33,219 bases of DNA from an uncultured bacterium. Its GTDB lineage: Bacteria; Planctomycetota; UBA1135; GCA-002686595. The notes under the pieces are model-generated. The model was given only the letters and a program-made list of their open reading frames with translations. It did not search any database and was not told the DNA's origin. This document shows, one piece after another, positions 16,374 to 23,672 of this stretch. Each line of letters opens with the position of its first letter. The first letter of the stretch is position 1. A program made the position numbers and the translations under genes. The stretch covers positions 1 to 33,219 of the forward strand of contig CALHGQ010000159.1 of NCBI GenBank assembly GCA_938030175.1. The letters run 5' to 3'.

Positions 16374-17285
16374 ATGCCAACGCTCACCTCACCCGTATCC
16401 CGCGCAGGGGCTGCGCTCCTTGCGGCGACGCTGGTCGCTGCCCTTGGGGCATCGTGCCAGTCCGCTGAACGGGTGGACCAGCGCCTTCCCCGCGCGGAGG
16501 CCTTAAGCCGCTCGGGCAACTGGGACGAAGCAGCTTCGGTTTGGAGTTCGATCTACCGGGACTCCAGGGGCTCCGACCGCCGGGCGGGCCTCGAGTCTGC
16601 GCGAGCCCACTACCAAGCGGATCGGCCCGGAGTCGCCCGTACGCGACTGGCGGAACTGGATGGGCTTTGGCCCGGGAACGTGGAGATCCTGGAGCTCCTG
16701 GGGAAGGCCCATGAGCGCGCGGGCGACCCGGATTCTGCGCGCGAAGCGTACATGAGCGTTCTGCAGCTGGCGCCGGGGCGTCCTCATTCGCTGGCGCGCT
16801 TGGGCGTGCTCAGTGGAGACCTTGGGATCCCCGGCCGTGGCGCTTCCATCGCCCAGCTGCGGGCCGCCGGGGCCATTCAGTCCGTGGATGCGGCATCGCT
16901 CTTTGACCTGGGCCTTCAGGCGGCGTCAACGGGGCGCGTGGACGATGCGTTCACTGCGTTCGATGCCGCCATCGATTCCGGCAGCGTGACGCTCAGGCAA
17001 AAGGTGCAGGCGGCAGCGGCCATCGCGCCCGACGGCCGATCGATCCCGTGGCTGCAGTCGGTGGTGCGCGCCGATCCGCTCCATACCGAAGCGTTGACGC
17101 TCTTGGGCGGCGCGCAGCTCGCCGCCGGCTACGGCGGCGCGGCGCTCGAAACGCTGCAGCAGGCGGCGAGCAGCGATCCCAGCGACGAGGCCGCGATGCG
17201 CGCTTTCGCCGCGGCGCTCACCCAGGCGGGTCAGGCGGGCCGAGCAAGGGAGATCCTCGATCAGCTTGGCTCGACCGATCGCTAG
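16374..17285 (+). CDS. TPR-repeat lipoprotein
   Basis: This 303-aa protein has a signal peptide ending in the lipobox-like LGASC (Cys28). The mature part is built of tetratricopeptide-type helix pairs, for example GNWDEAASVWSSIY, G..EILELLGKAHERAGD.DSAREAY and GYGGAALETLQQAASSDPSD.AAMRAFAAALTQAGQ written in pieces. TPR lipoproteins generally act as scaffolds in envelope assembly or secretion, and no specific partner can be named. The start at 16374 is preferred because the n-region and hydrophobic core follow directly; an earlier in-frame ATG at 16335 would add 13 residues. It is convergent with the small gene at 17364, with a dispersed repeat lying in between. Confidence 0.82.
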   Translation: MPTLTSPVSRAGAALLAATLVAALGASCQSAERVDQRLPRAEALSRSGNWDEAASVWSSIYRDSRGSDRRAGLESARAHYQADRPGVARTRLAELDGLWPGNVEILELLGKAHERAGDPDSAREAYMSVLQLAPGRPHSLARLGVLSGDLGIPGRGASIAQLRAAGAIQSVDAASLFDLGLQAASTGRVDDAFTAFDAAIDSGSVTLRQKVQAAAAIAPDGRSIPWLQSVVRADPLHTEALTLLGGAQLAAGYGGAALETLQQAASSDPSDEAAMRAFAAALTQAGQAGRAREILDQLGSTDR

Positions 17286-17320
17286 CCGCCCGTTAAGGAA
17301 CGCCGCACTTAAAAGCAGCC

Positions 17321-17367
17321 CCCCTCGAAGCCCTGGCTGCGCTACTCGAAGAGGCCCGGATAGCTAG
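17321..17367 (+). repeat. Copy A of the dispersed intergenic repeat
   Basis: CCCCTCGAAGCCCTGGCTGC, then GCTACTCGAAGAGGCCCGG, then ATAGCTAG. It shares CCCCTCGAAGCCCTG.CTGCG with copy B (20776). It fills most of the gap between two convergent genes and overlaps the stop codon of the minus-strand gene (CTA at 17364-17366). Confidence 0.6.
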
Positions 17368-17606
17368 CTGTCCTTCATCACTTCTTCCATCACCTCGCTG
17401 AGGCGATCGGAAAGTTCTTCGGCGAACTCCTCGCCGAAGTCCACCTCTAGCACGTCGAGCTCCTCGAACGTGTAGCGGCCCGTGGAGCGGCTGAACGGAA
17501 CGCCGTACTCCCACTTGTTGCCATCTGACGCGTGGATGGTGATGGCGATTTGGTCATCGCCCTCGACGGGCTCCACGGTGTAAGAGACGACTTCGAACTC
17601 GGACAT
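17364..17606 (-). CDS. Small acidic conserved-type hypothetical protein
   Basis: This 80-aa soluble protein (begins MSEFEVVSYTVEPVEGDDQI) has no signal peptide. It appears to be mostly beta-strand in the first half and ends in a strongly acidic helix (EVDFGEEFAEELSDRLSEV). The start at 17606 is supported by an AGGAAGG on the minus strand about 10 nt upstream. The frame is open further upstream, but that part overlaps the end of the next gene and is Arg/Ser-rich. I do not recognise a family. The composition suggests a small cytoplasmic protein, perhaps binding another protein through the acidic tail. It follows the single-TM gene at 17707-18075 on the same strand. Confidence 0.65.
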   Translation of the reverse strand: MSEFEVVSYTVEPVEGDDQIAITIHASDGNKWEYGVPFSRSTGRYTFEELDVLEVDFGEEFAEELSDRLSEVMEEVMKDS

Positions 17607-17706
17607 GGACTTGGGCCCTTCCTGGGGCTGAGCGGTGGTGGGGGAGACGGGGCGCCTTGGGTGCCCGGCAGCAAAGATAAGCTGCGATGAGCTCCTCTGC
17701 GCGTCT

Positions 17707-18075
17707 CTAATTCCGTTCGTTCGCGGTGGCCACGTCGAGCGTTCGCTCAAAACCGGCCTCGCTCCCATGGATCGAGCCTTTCGAATCCATGGGTGTCGCG
17801 GTCGCAGAGGCGCGCGCAGCGTCCTTCGACAGGCCCTGGGGCTTCACTTCCGAGAAGTCGCTGCGCCCCACGAGCCACACACCGAGGGTCAGGTTGAAGA
17901 GCAGCACGCCGGCGATCAGGAAACGCACCGGAACGGAAAGCGCTTCCACGACGACGTCCCCGTGGGAGCCAGTCTTGTTGGAGGATGCCGCCGGCTGGTG
18001 TGCGATGCGCGGCTCAGCCTCCCCCAAGAGACTGTCTTTGCCCGTCAGCGGCGTAATGATGTTCGTGTTCCCCAT
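17707..18075 (-). CDS. Single-pass membrane protein, function unknown
   Basis: This 122-aa protein has one clear transmembrane segment (about residues 49-69, VPVRFLIAGVLLFNLTLGVWL), a hydrophilic Ser/Asn-rich N-terminal region and a hydrophilic C-terminal tail. A weak AAGG lies upstream of the ATG at 18075. No family is recognised. It is followed 100 bp downstream on the same strand by the 80-aa protein, and preceded by the SDR-mltA-MOSC cluster 138 bp upstream. A late member of that transcription unit is possible but not demonstrable. Confidence 0.6.
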   Translation of the reverse strand: MGNTNIITPLTGKDSLLGEAEPRIAHQPAASSNKTGSHGDVVVEALSVPVRFLIAGVLLFNLTLGVWLVGRSDFSEVKPQGLSKDAARASATATPMDSKGSIHGSEAGFERTLDVATANERN

Positions 18076-18213
18076 AGCGTGAGACCTTTGCGAAGAGACC
18101 TCGGCGTCCGTAGAAGCGGTTTTTCGGCTTCAAACCCACGCGGAACCCGGCGAATGTCGCCAGATTCGGCAGATGGAGACTTTGGGGCTCCCAGGGCGGG
18201 GCACGGGGCCCGT

Positions 18214-18663
18214 TCAGCGCTCGACGAGGGTGATCTTCATCCCCGGTTCGACCGTCCCTGTTTGAACCACGCGTGCCATCCACCCGCTGCGGCCGAGCAT
18301 CAGATCCGGGAATCGGCGATCCACGCTCTTGAGGGTCAGGCACGGCGCCCGGACGTCGTAGATCTCCAGGATGACGTCGGGGCCAAGCCGCAGTTCGTCG
18401 CCCGGACGAAGTCGAGCGTCGTCGAGGCCGCGGGCGAGGATGTTCTCGCCGAACGTCCCGGGTGCGTGACAATCCACGTCGTCTTCACGAAGGCTCGCGT
18501 ACACCTCTTCAGAGAGCAGGCAAACCGCTCGGTCGAAGCCGCCATGCAGCTCTGAACGATGTCGGTCGCCGACCAGCCCCGACTGCACGACCTGGGCGCT
18601 CGCGACGGGCTGGTTCGGGATGCCGCCCTTTCCCAGGCACACCGCAACGATGGACGCGTTCAC
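18214..18663 (-). CDS. MOSC domain protein
   Basis: This 149-aa single-domain MOSC protein shows the family landmarks: KGGIPN at 12-17, SGLVGDRHR at about 28-36, HGG.DRAVCL at about 40-49, GTFGEN(I) near 69-75, LRPGDELRLG and a late Cys (RAPCLTLKS). The MOSC fold occurs in molybdenum-cofactor sulfurases and in small stand-alone proteins (YiiM/YuaD type) thought to handle sulfur or Moco. The start is a GTG at 18663-18661 that overlaps the TGA of mltA in GTGA, suggesting translational coupling. No in-frame ATG precedes the conserved KGG motif. Confidence 0.88.
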   Translation of the reverse strand: MNASIVAVCLGKGGIPNQPVASAQVVQSGLVGDRHRSELHGGFDRAVCLLSEEVYASLREDDVDCHAPGTFGENILARGLDDARLRPGDELRLGPDVILEIYDVRAPCLTLKSVDRRFPDLMLGRSGWMARVVQTGTVEPGMKITLVER

Positions 18664-19850
18664 TTGAGGAAGAGGTAGTACATCTGACCCGTGGACTTCG
18701 TCGCGCCGGAGAGCAGCTCCGCCCGGTGCCCCACGCCCAAGTAGATGTCGGCACGGCCTGCGGTTCGGATGGCGCCGCCCGTGTCCTGGTCAAGCATGAG
18801 CTGCTGGAACGGAACGATGCCCCCCTGGGGCGTCGGCAGCTCGGTGTCCACAAAGACCAGCGCGCCGCGCGGGAAGAGGGTCTTGTCCGTGGCAAGGGAG
18901 CGCTCGGCGGCGACCGGGACGTTCAGGCTGCCGCGGGGGTTGCCATCGATCGGCGTGAAGAACACGTAGCTCTCGTTGCGATCGAGGTAGGACTCGACCT
19001 TGGCTGGGTCCGACCGATCGGCCCAGCGCCGGATGGCGGCGAGGCTCATCTCGGACGCCGGAACTTCGCCCGCGGCGATGAGCGCTTTGCCCAGCGAGGT
19101 GTAGGGCTGGCCGTTCTTTCCGGCGTAGCCAAAGCGCGCGACTTCGCCGTTGGCTAGCTCGACAAACGCCGACCCGTTGACGTGGGCGATGTACGCGTCC
19201 ACCGGATCCTGGAGCCAAACGATCTCCAGCGCGCGGTACGCCGGGTCACGCTGAATCGCGCGCCGCTTGGGGTACGGCCGAACGCCGTTCGGGGTCTCTT
19301 GGCCGAGGGTGGTGCCGTCCTTTGCCTTCACGAGGTCCGGCGGGAGCGCGTGCAGCGGATACGGAAACCGAGGGGAAGGCTCGAGGCTGCCCGGCAGGAG
19401 GGGGGTGCAGTACCCGGTGAAGAGGACACCCCCGCCGCGTCCGTCCCAGCCCGCGCTCTTGTAGACGTCGAACTCTTCTTCGAAGGCCGCCTGGAACTCC
19501 TCGGCCGAGCGGGTTTCCTCCAGGAGCGCGGCCATGCGCTCGAGGCTGAGGATCGCGCGCGCTTGGCTGATGCCCTCGATGGGAAAGAACTGCGACGCGT
19601 GCTTCGAGCGGGTGAACTGCAGCGAGCGCTCGAGGGCAGGGAGGATCTGCTCGCGCTGGACCCAGGATCCGGTCAAGTTCGGGATCTCGTCGCCGGGTCC
19701 CAGTCGGATCAGCGCATCCGCGCCGGCGGGAAGCGCGCGTCCGTAGTCAACGGTTTCGGCGGACCGTACGGGAGGGTACACCTGGCACGCGGCTGCGCCG
19801 AACGTCAGGAGAGTCAGCGCGGAGGCGCAGCGGAGGAGAGCTCGTTTCAT
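18660..19850 (-). CDS. mltA: MltA-type lytic transglycosylase lipoprotein
   Basis: This 396-aa protein has a lipoprotein signal ending at Cys22 (GAAAC). MltA cleaves murein glycan strands, producing 1,6-anhydro ends at the outer membrane. Visible family landmarks are FTGYCTP at 144-150 (usually GYY.P), the VNGSAFVELANG segment at about 224-235 (E. coli-like proteins have QVQGSG here, so Gln is replaced by Asn), GYAGKNGQPYTSLG (241-254), NESYVFF (292-298) and the 3D-like end DQDTGGAIRTAGRADIY. Asp368 corresponds to the catalytic Asp and Asp356 to its conserved partner. It lies between an SDR (37 bp upstream) and a MOSC gene (4-nt overlap), probably as one operon. Confidence 0.92.
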   Translation of the reverse strand: MKRALLRCASALTLLTFGAAACQVYPPVRSAETVDYGRALPAGADALIRLGPGDEIPNLTGSWVQREQILPALERSLQFTRSKHASQFFPIEGISQARAILSLERMAALLEETRSAEEFQAAFEEEFDVYKSAGWDGRGGGVLFTGYCTPLLPGSLEPSPRFPYPLHALPPDLVKAKDGTTLGQETPNGVRPYPKRRAIQRDPAYRALEIVWLQDPVDAYIAHVNGSAFVELANGEVARFGYAGKNGQPYTSLGKALIAAGEVPASEMSLAAIRRWADRSDPAKVESYLDRNESYVFFTPIDGNPRGSLNVPVAAERSLATDKTLFPRGALVFVDTELPTPQGGIVPFQQLMLDQDTGGAIRTAGRADIYLGVGHRAELLSGATKSTGQMYYLFLK

Positions 19851-19887
19851 AGCTGTCCCCAGGATAAAGACTTAGGCTAGGTGGGAC

Positions 19888-20673
19888 CTAAGACAGAACC
19901 TTGCGCGTGACGATCGCCTGGAGGCGCCGGGGAAGGAACCGCACGCCGACGGCGCCGAGTTTGTTCGTGAAGCCCGTGACGCGGACGCGCCGCCCGCCGA
20001 GCATCGCCTCGATGGCCTGCCTCGCGACGTCGGCCGGCTCCATGCTCGTGGCCTCCTGGAGCTGGTTGCGCTTATGCCCCGAGATCTCGAAGAATTCGGT
20101 GTTGGTGCTGCCCGGGCAGAGCGTGGTGATCTTGACGCCGGAGTCGCGCAGCTCGTCGGCCAGGGCCTCGGCGTGGTGCAGGACGAACGCTTTGGTCGCG
20201 CCGTAGGCCGCGTAGCCCGGGCAAGGTTGGAAGGCGGCCGTGGAGGCCACCTGCAGGATGTGCCCGCGACCGCGGACCTTCATGCTGCGTCCGAAATGCT
20301 TCGTCAGCTGGGCGAGCGCGATGACGTTGAGTCGCAGCATGGCCCCTTCCCGGTCCCACTCGGCGTCAAGGCCGTCGCCGTACAGTCCCACGCCGGCGTT
20401 GTTCACGAGGATGTCGATGGGGCACGCCTTCTCGTCGATCATGTCGATCAGCGTGTCGGGGCCCTCCGGGTGGGAGAGGTCCACGTCGACCACCTGGATG
20501 TTGATCCCGTTGGAGCGTCCGATGGACGCTGCGACCTCGTCGAGCCGGTCGCGGCGGCGAGCAGCGAGCACGAGGTGCGCGCCGCGCGCGCCAAGTCCGC
20601 GTGCGATCTCAAGGCCGATGCCGGAGGAGGCACCGGTGATGAGTGCATAGCTGCCGCGAAGGTCGAAGGACAT
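19888..20673 (-). CDS. Short-chain dehydrogenase/reductase, DltE/YqjQ-like
   Basis: This 261-aa classical SDR has GASSGIG at 14-20, NNAG at 91-94, catalytic Ser144, Tyr157 and Lys161 (YGATK), and an Arg-rich NADP-type segment (AARRRDRLDE). It ends with a hydrophobic/basic tail (LGAVGVRFLPRRLQAIVTRK) typical of COG0300 oxidoreductases that associate with membranes or long-chain substrates. The substrate is unknown. It is the first gene of the close SDR-mltA-MOSC series. It has the same catalytic spacing as the SDR at 1513-2289, suggesting paralogy. Confidence 0.9.
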   Translation of the reverse strand: MSFDLRGSYALITGASSGIGLEIARGLGARGAHLVLAARRRDRLDEVAASIGRSNGINIQVVDVDLSHPEGPDTLIDMIDEKACPIDILVNNAGVGLYGDGLDAEWDREGAMLRLNVIALAQLTKHFGRSMKVRGRGHILQVASTAAFQPCPGYAAYGATKAFVLHHAEALADELRDSGVKITTLCPGSTNTEFFEISGHKRNQLQEATSMEPADVARQAIEAMLGGRRVRVTGFTNKLGAVGVRFLPRRLQAIVTRKVLS

Positions 20674-20775
20674 GGACGGATGATGACAACCTGCCGTCGC
20701 TCAATCCATGTCCGCCTCGACTTGCAGCTCGCTTCCTAGCAGCCCGCCAAAAAAAGTCCGCACGATCGGGCAGCG

Positions 20776-20822
20776 CCCCTCGAAGCCCTGACTGCGTTGC
20801 TTGAAGGGCCCCGAATAGCTCG
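20776..20822 (+). repeat. Copy B of the dispersed intergenic repeat
   Basis: CCCCTCGAAGCCCTGACTGC, then GTTGCTTGAAGGGCCCCGA, then ATAGCTCG. It closely matches copy A at 17321. CCCT...AAG and CTT...AGGG can form a weak stem. It lies in the gap between the SDR start at 20673 and the next stop at 20933. Confidence 0.6.
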
Positions 20823-20845
20823 AAAAGCCAAGCGATCCGACGCCG

Positions 20846-20899
20846 CCCCTCGAAGTCCTGGCGGCGACTCGTTCGCCTGGTCAGGACCTCCGGTAGCCA
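20846..20899 (+). repeat. Copy C of the dispersed repeat, with internal hairpin
   Basis: It starts CCCCTCGAAGTCCTGGCGGC, 70 nt after copy B. Here GTCCTG (20855-20860) and CAGGAC (20882-20887) form a hairpin with inner GCG/CGC pairing. This may act as terminator for the minus-strand gene ending at 20933, or may be the ancestral fold of the repeat. Confidence 0.5.
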
Positions 20900-20932
20900 G
20901 CGCCGGATCGCCGGGATTCTTCGGGTGGCCCG

Positions 20933-22216
20933 CTAGAGCGTCACGTTCATGTCCGTGAAGTTGACCTGGGTGATGCCGCGCAGGCGGTTGCTGCCGTCGC
21001 GCCCCATGACGCTGTCGACGATCTCGGTGACGTTGTCGCCGATGTCCGTGATCGAGTAGTCGGTGCTCGGGCCGGACATAATGGCGATGTCGGTCCCGGC
21101 CTCGCCCTCAATGATGTCGTCGCCGCCGCGCCCCTCGAAGGTTGTCCCCGAGGTGTTGCCTAGCAGCACGTTGTCGAGGTCGTTGCCGTTGATGCGGGCG
21201 GTGGAGGGAGTTCGGATGCCGACGCGCTCCAGGTACTGGGATCGGTGCGTGTAGGGGACGGCCACGTCGAACTCCATTTCGAACGTGTCGTTGACGGCCG
21301 GATCCAGGAACGCCGAGTAGCGGTGGTTCGGGCGGAAGAAGCTCTCGATGAGCGCAAGCCCGTCCGGATCCATGCCGGCCATGTCGGCGCGGTCGAGGGC
21401 GGTGTATTCGCCGTTGAGCCCCGCGGTCCCGTTGCTGTTTGGGTCGTGCCCATAGAGGCCGTAGTAGGTGTCGAGGGCGACGACCAGGTACTCGTCGTCC
21501 ACCTCATCGGCCGGAGTGGCGCCGTCGGGCGTGTAGATGCCCATGGTCACGGCGTCGGCGGAGGCCGTGTTCAAGGCGTCCTGGAACGCCGGGATGCCCG
21601 CGGAGAGGCCCTGGGTCAGAACGAAGCGCGCCGTGGCGCCGATCGAGGGGTCGTGGGCGGGTGCGATCTGCGTGTAGCTGGGGCTCGCCTCGCGGATGAT
21701 CGTCGACGCATCGAGCTCTCCCAGTCGGTCGCCGAAGAGCGCCTTGAAGGCGACGACGTCCGCGTCGGCGTCGTCGTACGCGGCCGCGTTCTCGAACAGC
21801 ACAAAAGTAGCGCCGCGACTGGCCATGGCGTTGAACGCCGCAGACTTGTCGGCGCCCAGTGAGGTACCTGGGACGTCGAAGAGGTGCTGGCGCACGAGCC
21901 CGCGGGTGCGGATCAAGAGATCGTCCGAGACGTTGTCTTGGCTCAGGAAGTGAACGCGGCTGCCGTTCGGCGCCGAGAACTGCGTGTAGCGGCCGAAGAC
22001 AGCTTCGATACGATCGTCTGCGGAGTCGGGCAAGGCCACGATGCCGTCCACGGCGCCGGAAGTGTCGATGCCATCAAGCGTCGCACCGGGGCCCGCCGGG
22101 CCCGGCGCTGGAGTGCCATCGTCGCTACTTCCGCAGCTTGTGAGAAGCCCGGCGGCCAGGAAGAGCGGAGCGGAAGCAAAAGCGACGCGTCGGTGCGTCG
22201 AAGGAATAAAAGCCAT
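20933..22216 (-). CDS. Lipoprotein with C-terminal RTX-like calcium-binding repeats
   Basis: This 427-aa protein has a signal peptide ending in the lipobox LLTSC (Cys28), followed by a Gly/Pro/Asp linker. Residues about 55-320 form a globular domain without an enzyme motif I recognise (contains DALNTASADAVTMGIYTP, VALDTYYGLYGHDPNSNG and IESFFRPNHRYSAF). The C-terminal about 100 residues contain hemolysin-type nonapeptide-like units (NGNDLDNVLLGN, FEGRGGDDIIEGEAGTD) and a final D.(V)(R/N)L.GI..VNFTD strand, as in RTX and DUF4214-type proteins. Calcium-dependent folding after export is therefore likely. RTX-like ends usually go with type I secretion, which conflicts with the lipoprotein signal. 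The substrate or partner is unknown. Confidence 0.82.
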   Translation of the reverse strand: MAFIPSTHRRVAFASAPLFLAAGLLTSCGSSDDGTPAPGPAGPGATLDGIDTSGAVDGIVALPDSADDRIEAVFGRYTQFSAPNGSRVHFLSQDNVSDDLLIRTRGLVRQHLFDVPGTSLGADKSAAFNAMASRGATFVLFENAAAYDDADADVVAFKALFGDRLGELDASTIIREASPSYTQIAPAHDPSIGATARFVLTQGLSAGIPAFQDALNTASADAVTMGIYTPDGATPADEVDDEYLVVALDTYYGLYGHDPNSNGTAGLNGEYTALDRADMAGMDPDGLALIESFFRPNHRYSAFLDPAVNDTFEMEFDVAVPYTHRSQYLERVGIRTPSTARINGNDLDNVLLGNTSGTTFEGRGGDDIIEGEAGTDIAIMSGPSTDYSITDIGDNVTEIVDSVMGRDGSNRLRGITQVNFTDMNVTL

Positions 22217-22303
22217 AGCTGTTGCGGGGTTGACCCCGGGAGGGGCCCGAGTAGAGACGCGGTCGGGAGAAAGAGTTCGGCCCAGGGATGGATCGGATGG
22301 GTC

Positions 22304-22340
22304 TTAGCGTGATTCGTCTTGGCGCGATTCGTCTTGACGG
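22304..22340 (-). repeat. 15-bp tandem repeat forming the gene end
   Basis: Read on the minus strand the unit is CGCCAAGACGAATCG (about 2.5 copies), translating as R-Q-D-E-S repeated. In the third unit CAA has become TAA, and this is the stop codon. The protein tail is therefore RQDESRQDESR, and the repeat continues into the 3' untranslated part. Confidence 0.75.
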
Positions 22341-23455
22341 AGGCGTGCAAAGAGCTCCAACACGGATCGGCTCGTCTCTGCCACCTCAAGGGCCATGGGC
22401 GCGGCTACGCCGTCGTCGCTTTGGATATATACGCCATACGCGCCGGGGCTCAATGGACCGACTGTCGCGCGCCCTTCTGCGTCGGTGTACTTGGCCGTCA
22501 TGATTTCGACGCCTTCATCTAACGATTCGTTCAGGGGCGGCTCAGCCTGCACGAGAAGAATGCGCGTGTTGGCGGACGCGGTTCCATCGGCCTGGGTCAC
22601 CGTCACGGTCAGGCGCACGTGTTCGTCCAGCCAGTGGTCACCCAGGGACCATTCGCCGGGCCGAACGAAGATCGGATCCGAGGCGTGCAGTGCGGTCGCT
22701 TGTTGGACTTGGGTGACGTAGACGCCCGGGGGCAGCTGGCTGAACGCGTATTCGCCCTCGGCGTCCGTCAGGCGCAGGGTCGAGCCTTGGTAGGAGTCGG
22801 GCAGGGGAACCGGTTCACCTAGCTCACCCGTGAAGTCAGCCGCGGGTCCGTGGTACTGCAGCGTGACCCTTGCGGATGGAAGCGGAGCGCTGGAGCCGTC
22901 TCGAACGGTGCCAACGATCGATGCGGCACGCAGGAGTCGAAGCGTCAGCTTCTCGCCGTCCCGGCGGGGCCGGTTGAGTTCGACGCTCTGCGGCGTGTGG
23001 CGCGGGGAGCTCACGAGGAAAGAGCGTTTCTCGAGCGGATCGGCCGCGTCCCACTCGGTGTGAGCCAGCGTGACCGTGCCGCTGTCCGGGTCCGACAGGA
23101 ACGGCCCGCCGGTGGAGGCCGCGTCCACCATCGCGTCCTGCTTCATCCAGAAGCGCGGAACGGGCTGTCCGGTGATCGCGTCGGACGCAACCAGTTGGAG
23201 CGTTCCTTGGCCCGGCTCGTCGGCTCCCTCGGGCACGGTCGCGCGACCTGACGGATGCAGCTCGCTTCCCGCTTCGTGCTCTAGGTCCTCGGGTCCCGTG
23301 GGGGCGGGCGAGTCCCCAGCGGGCTCGGTACCCGAGGTGTGCACCGGCGCAAGCCCGCCGGGCGTCTCCGACGCCGGGGTACGCGCGAGCGCCATGAGCC
23401 CTGCGACGATCACTGCGACGAGGACTAAGAGGGCCAATACCGAGCTGGACTTCAT
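22304..23455 (-). CDS. Exported protein with carboxypeptidase-regulatory-like (Cna-B-like) domains
   Basis: This 383-aa protein has an N-terminal hydrophobic segment (residues about 5-24) that could be a signal or an anchor. A Pro/Glu/Gly-rich linker follows to about residue 82. Two or three beta-sandwich modules come next. The clearest is IVGTVRDGSSAPLPSARVTL (180-199) with D.EGEYAFSQLPPGVY (231-246), the standard CarboxypepD_reg pattern. A further one near 285-345 has TDAEGRATVGPLSPGAYGVY. No peptidase active site exists, so it is probably an adhesion or envelope structural protein. The last codons come from a 15-bp tandem repeat. It is divergent from the giant Gly-rich lipoprotein (217 bp gap). 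Confidence 0.78.
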   Translation of the reverse strand: MKSSSVLALLVLVAVIVAGLMALARTPASETPGGLAPVHTSGTEPAGDSPAPTGPEDLEHEAGSELHPSGRATVPEGADEPGQGTLQLVASDAITGQPVPRFWMKQDAMVDAASTGGPFLSDPDSGTVTLAHTEWDAADPLEKRSFLVSSPRHTPQSVELNRPRRDGEKLTLRLLRAASIVGTVRDGSSAPLPSARVTLQYHGPAADFTGELGEPVPLPDSYQGSTLRLTDAEGEYAFSQLPPGVYVTQVQQATALHASDPIFVRPGEWSLGDHWLDEHVRLTVTVTQADGTASANTRILLVQAEPPLNESLDEGVEIMTAKYTDAEGRATVGPLSPGAYGVYIQSDDGVAAPMALEVAETSRSVLELFARLRQDESRQDESR

Positions 23456-23517
23456 GGCCAGGATTCTAACGGGGGGGCGTCGCGAGAATCGCGCGTGCGG
23501 CGGTTCGGATGGGCCGT

Positions 23518-23564
23518 CCCTCGAAAATCCTGTAGCCGCCTTGTGATGAGCTCGCTAGAGCCCC
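23518..23564 (+). repeat. Copy E (weak) of the dispersed intergenic repeat
   Basis: CCCTCGAAAATCCTGTAGCC, then GCCTTGTGATGAGCTCGC, then TAGAGCCCC. It is similar in order to copies A-C, and to copy F over CCTC.AAAATC.TG. It lies in the divergent gap between 23455 and 23673. Tentative. Confidence 0.35.
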
Positions 23565-23672
23565 TGGCGATCTTCCCGTCCAACTTCCCTGGACTCGCCG
23601 CCTTTATCCCCAGCCATGGAGCCTGGTGCCTTCTTGACGGACCGCGCCGCTCCCGTTCCCAGGTAGGAAATC

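Noticed and set aside
20776-20899. Two adjacent repeat copies as a CRISPR array
   Set aside because: Only two degenerate copies of about 45 nt, no regular spacer, and no cas genes nearby.
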